Shown here: piece by piece, positions 23,521 through 35,385 of the stretch
How the letters are laid out: each line of letters opens with the position of its first letter
How positions within the stretch are numbered: position 1 is the first letter of the stretch
NCBI GenBank assembly: GCA_021234155.1
Contig: JAJEKV010000019.1
Location: forward strand, 19,777,359-19,841,358
Length of the DNA stretch: 64,000 nt
Reading direction: 5' to 3'
DNA from: Isoetes taiwanensis
Lineage: Eukaryota > Streptophyta > Lycopodiopsida > Isoetales > Isoetaceae
Notes under the pieces: generated by a model
Told to the model about the DNA's origin: nothing
What the model saw: only the letters and a program-made list of their open reading frames with translations
Database searches by the model: none
Made by a program: the position numbers and the translations under genes

Positions 23521-24787
23521 CATAATATCATGCAGGATATTAAATCCAAATAGTAATGGTGTATACTAGATTAATAATGGCTCCATCTGGGGACTTGAAA
23601 TTTGGCAACACTCATAAATTCTTATTTTCTCAGTTGCAGGTTTTTTGTAACATTCTAAGCAGGTTTCGAGCAAAGCATTAGGAGGGCAATCTGGAAGAGC
23701 ACAGAATCTGGTGGCCAAGTTGGTCTTCCACCTCAACGTTACTGAACAATTCACAATCAACTGGCACATAGCCTAACATGCACTTAAGGACCAGATTCAT
23801 AGTAGACTACATGGACATTGAAATATGTGAAAAGTCATGGCAAACGTTCTTCATAGGGACTTTCTGTTATTAGATATATTCTGACATGATCTCAAAAGCC
23901 TTACAATATGCTCACATTAAACAACGGATGAAATAAGAATTATTCTTACCTCTTTACAATGGACAAAATAGGTATTGTTGCTTGATTCAAAGTGCTGCAA
24001 CTGTGCAAGGAGTTACATTGCTGTAGCATGTTAGAGATAGAACATAACATCATCAATTCCCACTAGAAAAAGCAAATGCAATACCATCCACCGATGAGAG
24101 CTGTAGGGCACACTTACCTACTTACTTCTAGAAAAGCATGTTACGCAAGTGCCTCCTGTTTCGTTGCAATTTCGTCTATGATTCTCCAAGCAAATCTTTG
24201 AGAATTGATATTCAAAGGTCTGCAACTGAAGTTGAAATTTGCATGTTGGGATAAACATATTATGAAGGTGAGAGGGCAATAGAATACTTCTTGTAGCAAA
24301 TTTCTTGGGAATTATTTATAATACAGAGATATTTTAACAAATACACTAGGCATTTTTAAAGTTTTTCAAAATTATAATCTCATACCTTTTTCAAAAATAA
24401 GCGCATGATACTCCACCGATTCTACAAATGATTGTACCTTATAGTTGATAGCGTTTTCTATGCGGATTCATAAGATAACTAATGAGATTTTATATGCAAC
24501 TTCGACAGAAAATTTACCATACCTAGGATTGCAAACAACCACCAAGGAACCTCCTAACGTAGGATTTCTACCTGAATAGGCATGCATTTACAAGGATCCA
24601 AATCTAAGAGCAATAAAATAAAATAGATAAAAACAGAGACAAGGGCGCATGCATTAATTTTAGACTAGATGTGAATGATCAGAAATATCTGGAAGGATGA
24701 TCCTACACACAGCTTTTTGGAGGCCAAATAATACATAATTGCTAGCGACCAAATCTTACAACTCCTAAAAACAAATTATGCCACTGC
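23521..24787. other. AT-rich spacer without a recognised gene
   Basis: Only short open frames without motifs. I see no transposon ends or RNA genes. Confidence 0.45.
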
Positions 24788-25450
24788 TTAAAGTGTCCTC
24801 CTATATTCTTTCATGTCCTTTTCCAAATAACATTTGTTTAGTGAACTTGCTACAAGCGAAGCCTGTCTGACCTGGTACATCAGTAGGAGATATGGCTTGT
24901 ACAAAGTGTATACTGAGAACATGCAGCTGATTCGATGCTTTAAGTATTCAAATATGTCTTCTTTCCCACCATAACTTCTGGTGCCATGTGGGAATAAAAA
25001 AGGAAACATGCACATTTCTATTGTCAATGGCAACTCAGATACTCTATTATCTATTGTTGTACCAGTTAATGTCATGTATCTTAAGGATTGTATTAGATTG
25101 CCCCCATCTCTCCTTGACAATATCGAGAGCTCATATGTCTCATGTTTTGAGAAAGTGTTTGATGACACATTTTGCGTTACATCTTCCAATATTGAAAATC
25201 CCCTTGTATTTGTTGTCTCCATTGCAATGTATGGCCTTGTGTCAGCATATTGGTCAACAATTTTTTGTATTACATTGACTGACATAATGTTTATTCTGGT
25301 TGTTGGATTTGGTCTTTCATACAATGTTAGGAAATTTTTCACAAAAGGATTGTGTTCCAATAGGTATCCCAACAAAGATCATATGCTTGCTTCATTGGCA
25401 TCCACTGGAAGATCAATCACGTCACCCCATGCCATGAGTGGGTTTTTCTA
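24788..25450 (-). pseudogene. Helitron Rep N-terminal (Helitron_like_N) remnant
   Basis: A minus-strand frame contains LPLTIEMCMFPFLFPHGTRSY, followed by EYLKHRISCMFSVYTLYKPY and LLLMYQVRQ. This is the characteristic pattern of the Helitron helicase-like N-terminal domain found just before the HUH nuclease in RepHel proteins. The frame extends upstream through one TGA stop (about 25375) into NPLMAWGDVIDLPVDANEAS. The HUH nuclease and helicase motifs were not found, so only a fragment of an autonomous Helitron remains. It may be a relic of the partner that moved the two non-autonomous Helitrons, but no ends were found around it. Confidence 0.72.
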
Positions 25451-27244
25451 GCAATGATCTATTCCAACGAGTTCCAAATGCACTGTCATTGCAAAACATT
25501 GCATGCTGCAGATGCAGGCCAGATCTATATAATTTTTTTCTAATCTGAAATGCCCAAGGCTATGCAGTATGATTTCTTGAAATTTCTTTATGTTATGATC
25601 GAGTTCCAGTAGGCCGATGTGTAAAGACAACTTATTGATGAGTTCACATCAGAAATGTCACTATTATTTTACTGTCACAATTATATCCGTCATATTTATT
25701 TACTCTTTTTTGCTGTTCTACAGGTACAAAGGTTTACAGTAGAAACAGATACAAACAGATACATTTTTTTCCAGTCTTTCTCGGCCATGGAAACTAGAAC
25801 ATGTTATAAGTGATTGCCATCTTTGATCGTTCTGGCATCTAATGCCAATGATGGGTTCTACAGATTTATTTGTAGTTGATGTTACAAGTAACTTGATGGC
25901 ATCAATATGAGACAGATGTTCAAGCGGCTGAAGAATGTCCCTGTTTTTAAAATAAGACACCACCTTGCAGAATTACAAAATTATAAACTTTTACAAAAGG
26001 CCTGAACTCTTGCTCTAGCTATTTATGGTCTGTCATGATCTCTTTCAGGCTTCTTCCATGTATTTTCGATTAACAAAATCAGGAATCTAATGGAGTAAAG
26101 TTACAAACGCTAAGCTAGTTGTCAATATGAATAAAAAATCAATACTCAACCTTAGATGGTAGAATGACTGCCCCAGTTTTTTAAGCAACCTACATAGTAA
26201 GCAGGGAAACCATTCTAGAATATACAACCTCAGATCCATTCATTCTTCTCTATTGGCAATACTATCAATTAATGATTTTTGCTTCAGTACATTGATGGAT
26301 TGCCGGAACACCAATAGCCATTGGATATACCTCTGTTATGGTCTTCCTTTTTTATGGGCAAGAAGAAAAGCTAGATTCTGCTTCAATTTACAAACTCAGT
26401 GCAAAGAGCAAATAGAGAGTGCAAATCGTGCAAAAAATTAGCCTTCCCGTACTCTTTTTTCTGCAACACGCCTTCGCCAGAGCCCCAAGCCATGCAAAGC
26501 ACCTTCGTTTTCCCTATACTTGATGGCTTGCTAAAACTTGAATTTGGTTTCTATTTTTCTCCTCCATATTTCGATAAGGTGGAGCACAAGATCACCCCCC
26601 CTCCCCGGGGGCCTGTATCCCAACTTCTCAATTTCATTATACAATGCCTTTCGAAAATAATCTTTTGCTTTTGTATGCATTAGAATAACATGATGCTTCA
26701 AGATTTCGAAGCCCTTTCCTTGTACTAAAAGAAACAAGAGAAATATATTGAAAAGAAATGCTAAGCTACTGATATAAAGATCATACTGTTTCGACCATGA
26801 CAGCGTATTTTTCCAAGCCTTTGAATATAAAAACATTACAATTTTTAACACTTCAGCTACTAGCTACTGGTGTTGAAAGACTAAGGCTTAAACTTGACAA
26901 ATCAGTCAGTGTGGCTCTTGTGCTTATTTGGGCCTGCAAACCACAGTTGGCCAAACCGCAGTTGGCATCAAGGAGTACAACCATCAAACTTTCTTGATAC
27001 TAAAGAATCGTTGTAGAGGTTGTTGTAGCCAAATCTAATAGCATCATAACTTGCATACCTCTCAACATCTTTAGCCAAATCTAATGGCATTATAACTTGC
27101 ATACCTCTCAACGTCTTTAGCCATTTTTTGAATTGTTCCATAAGAATCCACGATTGTTTTATGAAGGCATTCATGGCATTCTTTCCACTATGCGATACAA
27201 ATGTGTTCCTCACCCTTGCCTCAAGCCTGCACTACTGCACTACT

Positions 27245-27245
<1 letters not shown>
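25451..27245. other. AT-rich spacer, possible exon-like frame, no recognised gene
   Basis: A minus-strand frame at 26531-26851 (KHHVILMHTKAKDYFRKALY) follows an acceptor-like TTTTAG and could be a captured exon, but I cannot name it. A roughly 58-bp tandem repeat (CATAACTTGCATACCTCTCA twice) lies at about 27025-27120. Nothing else is supported. Confidence 0.35.
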
Positions 27246-27289
<44 letters not shown>

Positions 27290-28920
27290 AAGGAAGGAAG
27301 GAAGGAAGGAAGGAAGTTTATTTTAACGTCCACGGAGGCCAGAGGCCTATGAGACGGCACAGACGAAAACCAACAAATTTGTTAATCAGATATAAAAAGG
27401 ACAAAATTTACATGTCTCATCTAATTGTAAGCACAAAAAGATGCCACAAGAGCACGAGCCTGGAGCACAATGTAGTTACTCCAGAATAGGAGACTAATGA
27501 TAAGAATCAATTTGAAGATACTGAATCCAAATACGTTCCATCATTTCTGACTCAAGGGAGAAACACTCATAAGCCGTCAGCATCATTTTCTGGGCCACTG
27601 TAATAACATCATGTGCAGATGAATAAATGCCTTGAAAATGTGGCGTCTGCGATGCTCCCATATCGACCACAGGAACCAACCAGAATCAAGATGGAATGCC
27701 CTCTGTTTAGCTGGGGGCCATGCATTGGAATAGAACGCCAAGAGGATGCATCGGCGGTCCAATGCACTATTAAACAAACCTTGTAGCCAGGACCATGTCA
27801 GCTGAACCTCTGGACAATAGAAAAGATTGTGCTCAAGAGTTTCAACATCTGAAAGGCAAAGCGGGAATAGTGCAGATATGCGAGGATCATAACAGTGACG
27901 GAAAGCATTAACACGCACGCACCTGTGAATAACATGCCACCAAAGTACAAAAACTTTTCCCAAGGCCATCGCCATGTATGCCGTAGAGTGGGTTGTGGAA
28001 CATGTAGGTGCCATCCATCTGGCAGGGGGAGGGGCTATGGTGCTAAGAGAAGGCGATATACTGATTTGACAAAGTGCTTGCCTTTGTGAATATTTTCATG
28101 ACAGTCCCAAGGCACCCGTGCGACAACACCAACCTGCACCATAAGTGGCAAATTTTTTGGGACATTCTCCCATACAGACACATCCCAATGGGAGAGCAGG
28201 AACTTTGCCTGAAATGTAGGCCAAGACAATAGGCGACCAGCTTCATACCATGCGTGAATAGAGTCAACACCTGCAAGAACCCACCATCTTTGTGTAAGGG
28301 AATGAACTGATGCAGCCGGTGGAGGTGCTGAGGGATTTGGAGGCTGTGGTGCCCATCACCATGGAGTCTCCAATAAGGTGTAGATGGAAGGGCATGGCCA
28401 AAAGAGGTGTTTGACTGCATCCCATGCTGTCAACAATCCACGCAAAAATGGAGAAACATTTGAAAAAGGCTGGAAATGCCGAAATAATGCTCAAGGTAGG
28501 ACTGATTTGACTGTCTTCTTGCCTAGTGGAATACAGTGAACAAGAGCTTGTCTAAGAAGGTGTAAACTAGGAGAGTCATCTTCACTATTCAGGGGTCTCC
28601 AAATGAACTTTGAAATAAGGACTTTGCTTTGCAGTAAGAAGTCCATCATACCCGGACCACCTGCCCACTTTGGAAGGATGCATTTCGACCAAACCACCTT
28701 AATCACAATACGTTCCTCAGTTTTCCATGCATTTTTTATTGCTAAGTGGCTATGGCGAATTTTCTTTCTTCTACGGGATGCCAAGTTCTTGCATTTTGTT
28801 TTTAGGTTAATTTTGGGAGCTCGTGAAGCCTTGTTTGCTGTGGATGAAATCAGTATGGCAGAGATATGGCATTTGGAAAACACAAAAACACAAATCGACC
28901 TCCATAGCCACAAAGCAAAA
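27246..28920 (-). mobile_element. LINE 3' fragment with (CTTC)n and poly-A tail
   Basis: On the minus strand the element ends in a 29-bp stem motif (27324-27357), a (CTTC)n run (27289-27316) and 43 A residues (27246-27288 as T on the plus strand). The coding part is the L1-type C-terminal region: KILPKWAGG-like wording (WSKCILPKWAGGPGMMDFL, 28491-28913) and a zf-RVT domain (GKVFVLWWHVIHRCV, FPLCLSDVETLEHNLFYC) at 27583-28014. The RT catalytic part is missing, so the copy is 5' truncated at about 28.9 kb. No target duplication was found. Confidence 0.8.
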
Positions 28921-29149
28921 CTTTACGTATTGGCAGAGGCTTGGCGGCCACGAACTTTCAAAAACAGCTTCCAGCGATGGCTTTCAATTTTAACTCGAAA
29001 ATAAAAAAACCTTCTAGAAGTTTCTTGGTGGGACTTTGCCAGAATAATAAGCAAAGTTGGAAGATAATCAAGTTTTGGAATTCTTTAATATTAAAATTGC
29101 AACTGCTTTATCTATGAAAATATCTAAAGATTGATATACATAGTGTTCT

Positions 29150-29477
29150 TGAATTCTTTATTAACGATTATAAAGATGTCAAGTTCTCTAAGTAAATTGA
29201 GGCCATTTCTAATATAACTGAAATGACAGCCTTTATCGAACAATAAATTACTGGAAATTTTTAGCCTAAAGGGCTGAACTTGGAAATTTTTAGCCTAAGG
29301 GGCTGGCTTAGAAATTTTTAGCCTAAAGGGCTGGAGTTGAAAATTTTTAGCCTAAAGGGCTGGAATTGAATATTTCTGGTTGTGGATTAAATCAGAGTTG
29401 TAACCATGGACTTGGTTATGTTAATTTTCCATATAATTTCTTGATCGAGGACGATCAATCCCGGGAAGGGGAGGAAT
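29150..29477 (+). repeat. 3' internal part and PPT of a short-LTR element
   Basis: Sequence here matches the internal region of the LTR array at 38-46.8 kb (TTATTAACGATTATAA-type segment, TTTTTAGCCTAAAGGGCTGG, the TGGTTGTGGATT block). It ends in a polypurine tract, GGGAAGGGGAGGAAT, at 29463-29477. It differs by four 29-bp repeats of the AATTTTTAGCCTAAAGGGCT block, of which the array units have one. It is a diverged relative, not a copy of the array. Confidence 0.7.
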
Positions 29478-29736
29478 TGATATGGTGGTGCTCGGGGGAG
29501 TGGTTTGGAAAGCAAGAACAAGTTAGTTACATGGGAAATGAACATAAGACTCGCACCATCGAGATATTTATGGAACCTTGGAAAAGGTTGAGATCCTATA
29601 ATTGGCCCACATACCTTTACCTTTTTCCCAAAAGGCTCCTTATATAAGGGGAAGAGGCACGCTTATTGGATTCAGATCCATCTCTATCCCTGTCTGCTCC
29701 CTTGTGACGTCCCCTATTTCCTCTATGATGCTCCCA
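29478..29736 (+). repeat. Possible short LTR with TATA box
   Basis: The segment starts TGATATGGTGGTGCTCGGGG directly after the polypurine tract, contains CTTATATAAGG (about 29638), and ends near CCCA. It is followed by TCGTATCAGAAGGCGG, which resembles the tRNA-Met primer-binding site TGGTATCAGAGC. PPT-LTR-PBS order would again be a junction of two tandem elements. The right border is uncertain. Confidence 0.4.
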
Positions 29737-29959
29737 TCGTATCAGAAGGCGGAGTTCATCCCCCTGGCAACCAAACTGACAGGGGCCATCCACCTGACAC
29801 CAATCCTTGACAACGGATCAATGAGGAAGAATGGATGGGTCATTTGCCCCATCTTCCCTCGGGGTCGTCCTAGCTGCGAAAGCGTAAGTAAACATAAGCA
29901 CATGACATCAACATACATCAACAAAGTCACCTCGAAGGGTGACCACATCCTAACATACA
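29737..29959. other. No gene; junction between short-LTR element and chromovirus LTR
   Basis: Contains only a primer-site-like start and unassigned sequence up to the chromovirus LTR. Confidence 0.35.
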
Positions 29960-31253
29960 TGTAATAACATATCAATAACATCAGCATCACATGGGAGATC
30001 CTACCCAAGGGCTCAGACTCCAAGGTATAGACTGACGGCTTGGGCCTCCAGAAGTCAATGCAGACATAATTCATAGCAAATGGATTGGGCTGGCATAGAA
30101 ACATGGCTGTAGTCCACTCCATCTGCCCCTCCTATGCACACTTTGCAGAGTAGGTTGAAGAGTCTTAGGACTGGATCGTAGCCTACTGGGTGCATAGCCA
30201 AAGGGGCTATTGCTGGGTTGCATCTCCCAGTCCCGATGAGGCAGAAGGAGAGTCTCCTCCCCTCCAAAGGCATGCATGCCCATCACAGGCGGCTAGGGGC
30301 CACTACCCATATTCGACTTGAACCTCATTGAAGGTGACGCATCACCCAAGAGGTGTCGAGCTCATGCCTTACCCACACGCAGTAGTAAACCATTAAGCCT
30401 AGCCAGCTTAGATCCCCGGTAGGCTTTACACACCAGAGGGATCAGTCAGTGATGGGACAAGTCCTTCTTATTCCACCGGTCTAGCCCCGCCACCCACAAC
30501 TAGGCGGGCTCTTGTACACGGGCCGCATTAATTGGGAATTAATGAGGTTAACTAGGACCATCTGCTACTGAAGGTTTCAGGGTCTCTACCCCCCTTCCCA
30601 CATACACAGGAGAGCATAGAATGGGGCATCAACACATCAAAGATCAATACCAAATACTGAAATACTGAATGAGATCTAATCTATCTTACCTAATCATACA
30701 AGGTTAGGTTCTTTCGTTATGGCTGGTGATCTTAGGATCTACAAGGCTGATCAGACTGATCTAACATACTATCCTAGCTCATTGCCGGGCTAAGAGGTAG
30801 CTTTGCACAATAGAATTGCAAGTTACCTGATCCTTGGCTAGCTCCAACTCCCCAGATTGCGTCCATGGCTTCGAACTTGCTGAAGACTGCTGCTCTTGCA
30901 TTGGCGAATCTAATGTGCAAGGGCGGCTCAGCGGCATCTGGCAATGCGAAATGGCAGCTTGCCTTAGCCGGAATGGCTTAGGGAAGCCCAAAAGGCGAAA
31001 GAAGAAAGGTGTAGGGTTCCCCTTTGGTTCCTTATATGTGAACTTTTAGGGTTAGGTTAGAAGGGACCAAATGGAGTATTGCCACTTGGCAAGGGGGGTT
31101 TTAATTGCATATGTATAATATACATGCGCAACATACGAGGTTGCCCCCTAGGTGCAACTCTTTACGGCTCTCAAGTACTTGTCGTGATGACATGTACGTG
31201 TGGTGGCAGTATAATATACGTATTCGGATCGCATGTTATGCTGGAACGTCACA
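29960..31253 (-). repeat. Chromovirus LTR, left copy (3' LTR of minus-strand element)
   Basis: This 1,294-bp block matches 56927-58188 along its whole length in the same orientation. Both copies start TGTAATAACATATC and end GTCACA on the plus strand, so they show the TG...CA ends of LTRs. Immediately inside, the minus strand reads AAGGTGGGGAGAT, a polypurine tract, exactly where a 3' LTR needs it. Outer flanks of the two LTRs (ATACA and TCCCT) do not match, so either one border was rearranged or they come from different insertions. Confidence 0.82.
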
Positions 31254-31904
31254 ATCTCCCCACCTTGAATTGATGATGTCCTCAACATCACGCGTCTCCC
31301 CACCTTGGAACCCTGCATACCCTGCAATTATATTTGATACATATAGTTTTACAACATAATTACCCCAAGGTAATATTTTGATTTATCATAACGCATCCTT
31401 GTTTAATATCATACTATGATAAGAGGTTCTTTCGCCCTCTTATTTTATCGTCTATTATTCACAAAATTTTATGGTTTACACCATTAACATCAACATAGCT
31501 CCAAAATTTTCTAATTAAGGTTTCTTATTGTCTCCTTGCAGCGCATTATGACAAAACATGTGTTGCAAGTCTTCGCAGTGCGACCTTCCTGCCACTAGAC
31601 TCTCCTATTGGCCTGCAGGTCCAACACCACGTCAGTATACATTTAATTATTTAAAGTTGGTTGTTAGGGAACCACCCATTAATTACAATTTATATGGATG
31701 CAAGGCTAATCTCCCGGCGTAAGAAGATTATGTTTCTTCCATCTTGGCCATGGAGACAGCGCCCTATCATGCCTAAGATGATCACTCATACCTACACCTT
31801 TAGTTGCCTTAGGCATGAAGGGTGGCGTCCTTCCCATGACCTCTTATCTCTCAAGGTCGTCTACTTCCGTGGGATGGAAGTAGACTTTTTAATCTACCTC
31901 CCAT
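31254..31904 (-). other. Chromovirus 3' untranslated region with polypurine tract
   Basis: About 650 bp between the chromodomain remnant and the 3' LTR contain no gene. A polypurine tract (31254-31267) abuts the LTR, and a second similar tract (CCAAGGTGGGGAGA on the minus strand) lies about 40 bp further in, possibly a duplicated PPT. Confidence 0.6.
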
Positions 31905-33532
31905 TCACCTATCGGTTCGGTGTCGACTACTTCGGTGACGAGCCGACCCTTGCATTGCTCCATGAATTGGGGGTACTGCTTCTCCAAATCTGATTGTAGT
32001 ACCCACGTAGCATCTTCCACAGGTAAGTGCGTCCATTTTGGGATCTTCTTGTCTTCTTATGGGCCCTGTCAAGAAGAACCTTTGGGACAATTTCAAGCTG
32101 GTCATCCGTCATTTCCAGTAACTCAGTTGTCTCCAATACTTCCTCTGGATTAGGAGTGTGCCTCTTCAAGAGACTTACATGGAAGACTTACATGGAAGAT
32201 TTTGAGATGTGCCGGCAGGTCCAACTTGTAGGATTGGCTACCTACTCTCCTGAATGGCCCAGCCCATCTTGGAGCAAGCTTCTTGCAGTTGCCAATGCGG
32301 AGCTTGGCCTGCTTGACTTTGATCTTCAGCCATACATTGTCTCCAACCTGGAATTCCCTTACTGTTCTGTGCTTATCGGCTATGCTTTTCTGCCTACTTC
32401 TCACTGCTAGAAGGTATCCTCTTACCTCCTCCACTAGTTGCTGCATATTTGATAACATCTGCTGGAAGACTTTCACTTTTGACACTGGATTGTGCCATGT
32501 ATATGGGGTAAGACACTGATACCCATAATTAATCATGAAAGGAGACATCTGGGATGACTCCTGCTTGGTGCTGTTGTAGGCGAACTCTACTAAGTGGATG
32601 AAATCATCCCACTTAGATTGTTTATTCCAAACATAATTCCTTAGCATGTCTTCAATGATTCGGTTGGTTCGCTCCGTCTGACCACCCATCTGCGGATGAT
32701 ATGCTGTGCTCATAGAGAGCTTCGTCTGAATGGTGATATGCCAGAATGCACTCATAAATTTAGAATCTTTATCCGAGATTATTTTCGTCGGCATCCCATA
32801 GAGTCTAAAGATCTATTTGGTGAACAATACGACAGTGTTCTGTGGTCCTACACGGCACGAAATGTGCCATCTTTGACGTCTTATCCACCACCACCATTAG
32901 GGCATCCTTAAATCCATATTTATGACTTCCCATTTTGCATTTGGCACTGGCAATGGCTCTAAGGCTCCTGGAATTCGGAGTTGCTCCGCTTTTGTCTGCT
33001 GGCATAATTGGCACTCTCGAATGTACCTGGCTATCTGCTTCTTCATGCCAGGCCAGAAGTAGCTGCTTCTGATCTTGAAATAGGTCTTCATGAATCCTGC
33101 ATGTCCGGCTATGGGACTATTGTGTGTATCGTGGAGTATCAACTTCCTTACTCCCGAAGATTCTGGTACACACAATTTATTCTTGTGATATAGTAGGTTA
33201 CCTTCCTTCTTATAATGCTTGAAGGTCTCCCTTTCCTTATCTATTCTTGCCTCTTTAGAAAGGCTTGCCCACACTTCCTTGAAGTCTCGGTCTAGAGGCA
33301 ACGTCTCTTCTATCTTCTTGCCAAACTCACTGGTGAGTGTTGATATGGCGTTGCTGTGGACTCTTGTCGTCAATGGGTGCCTTGAGAGCGCGTCTGCAAC
33401 CACATTGAGCTTGCCTGGCTTGTACACTATGACAAAGTCATACTCTTCCAGGAACTCCATCCATCTCCTTTGCCTCAAGTTGAGATGTGGTTGAGTGAAG
33501 AGATATTGTAGACTCTGATGGTCCATATCCAA
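31905..33532 (-). pseudogene. Chromovirus integrase with chromodomain remnant
   Basis: The HHCC zinc domain is visible as HDTHNSPIAGHAGFMKTY and CQLCQQTKAEQ (32897-33532). The core follows in another frame with KIISDKDSKF (second Asp) and HPQMGGQTERTNR (catalytic Glu). Next come VGDNVWLKIK, a WAGPFRRVG module and FHVSLPCKS (32150-32794). The C-terminal chromodomain starts as VPKVLLDRAHKKTRRSQNGR and continues in a second frame with EDATWVLQSDLEKQYPQF, so a small deletion breaks it. The chromodomain class targets integration to methylated heterochromatin. The first catalytic Asp lies in the damaged part between the frames (about 32.8-32.9 kb). Confidence 0.88.
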
Positions 33533-35045
33533 TTCTCCTTCCTAATAAATAATGTCTCCATATTCTCAGTGCTCTCACCACTGCTAACAACTCTTGATCA
33601 TGGGTTGGGTAGCGCGTTTCGGCGTCGTTCATCTTCCTTGAATCATATGCTACTACCCTGCCTTCCTGCATCAAGACCCCTCCTATTGCAATCTTGCTGG
33701 CATCTGTTGCCACCAACTTATCTTTCTCTGGGTCTGGCAAGACTAAGACTGGCGCAGTCATTAAAGCTTCCTTCAACGTCTCAAATGTTGCATGAGCCTT
33801 CCTTTGCCAATGACTCGCCCAATCTTTTATCTTTTCTGCTTTAGTGAGGTCCGTCAATGGAGCTGCCACCTTTGCAAAGTTCTTGACGAACTTCCTATAA
33901 TACCCTGCTAAGCCGAGAAAGCTCCTCACTTCATGGATGTTCTTTGGTGCCGGCCAATCAATTACCGCTTCAATCTTTGCAGGGTCGGTGAAGATCCTTT
34001 CTGCTGTGATTACATGCCCGAAGTACTCCACTCTTTTTGTCGCAAAGTGATACTTGGATAGCTTCGCATAAAGCTGATGCCCCCTCAACTTTTCAAGTAC
34101 TTTTCTCAAGTGCTGGGCATGCTCCTCTAAGGATTTGCTATAGACTAGAATGTCATCAAAGAAAACTATGATGAATGCATCTAGGAACTCGTGGAAAATA
34201 TCATTCATGAGCCTCATGAAGATTGCTAGAGCGTTGGACAATCCAAACGGCATCACTATGAACTCATAGTGGCCATACCTCGTCCTGAATGCAGTCTTAT
34301 AGATGTACTCTTTCTTGATTCTGATTTCGTGATAGCCTGACCTCAAATCTCTCTTGGAAAAGACCTTTGCTCCCTGCAGTTGATCCATCAAATCATCTGA
34401 TCGAGGTAAAGCATATTTGTTCTTGATGGTGTGCTTGTTCAATTGACGATAGTCAATGCACATTCTGAGACTTCCATCCTTCTTCTTGACGAAGAGTATT
34501 GGCGCTCCAAATGGGGAGACACTAGGTCTTATAAACCCTATGTCTAGCAACTCCTGCAATCGCTTCTTCAATTCCGTCAACTCCTGGGTTGACATCCTGT
34601 AGGGCGTCTTGCTTGTTGGCTTAGTTCCTGGCTCAAGTGCTATTTCACACTCGACTCCTCTGTAGGGTGGAAGTTGCTTAATCTCATCTGGGAACAAATC
34701 ATGGAATTCCTTCACCAACTTTGCTATAGGCTTTGGGAGCGTGCTCAATGCTTTGGCCTCTTTCTCTTGGGTTGTCTCTTGCTCGTCAACTTCGAGTTTA
34801 AAGACATAGGCCACTTGCTCCTTCCTTATGCAATTAAGTAACTTCTTACTAGACATGCATTGCATGAATGGGGTGACTTCTTTACCTGTTATCTCAATGA
34901 TCTTGCCCTCTGGCGTTGTTAAGGTTACTTTTCGCTTCCCACAATCAATCATGGCTCCAGCCGGTCCAAGTTATTCCATGCCTATGATCAAGTCGTACTT
35001 GCCTATGTTCATCACTTCTGCTCCCATTCCAACATTGATACCTGG
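33438..35045 (-). pseudogene. Chromovirus RT-RNase H, downstream copy
   Basis: A 504-codon open frame (33438-34952) runs from the protease-RT spacer through RT to RNase H. Landmarks are [32 protein letters not shown], the catalytic [29 protein letters not shown], and RNase [18 protein letters not shown] and [13 protein letters not shown]. Just upstream (to about 35045) are [15 protein letters not shown] and YDLIIGME from the protease region, separated by one stop. RNase H shows [17 protein letters not shown] where the other copy reads [13 protein letters not shown], so a frameshift spoils its end. The RT is nearly identical to the copy at 35.6-37.3 kb. Confidence 0.88.
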
Positions 35046-35385
35046 CAACTCCTGAGGTGACATCGTGTAGGGCGCCTTACTTGTTGGCTTAGTTCCTGGC
35101 TCAAGTGTTATTTCACACTCGACTCCTCTGTAAGGTGGGAGTTGCTTAATCTCATCTGGAAACAAATCATGGAATTCCTTCATCAACTTGGCTATCGGCT
35201 TTCGGAGCTTGCTCAATGCTTTGGCCTCTTTGTCTTCCTCTGCCTCTTGCTCGTCAACTTCGAGTTTAAGACATAGGCCACTTGCTCCTTTCTTATGCAT
35301 TTAAATAGCTTCTTACTAGACATGCATTCTATGCTTGGGGTGACTTCTTTACCTGTTATCTCAATGACTTCTTTACCTTTCCTTA
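35046..35385 (-). pseudogene. Small third pol segment (protease-RT spacer)
   Basis: This segment encodes [20 protein letters not shown] and [20 protein letters not shown], ending at MSPQEL, and then jumps to the protease-region PGINV of the next segment. It repeats what both flanking segments also contain, so it is an extra partial copy inserted by recombination or template switching. Confidence 0.75.

Noticed and set aside
27246-27316. Poly-T and (GGAA)n run as an independent microsatellite locus
   Set aside because: It is the 3' tail of the minus-strand LINE that follows immediately.
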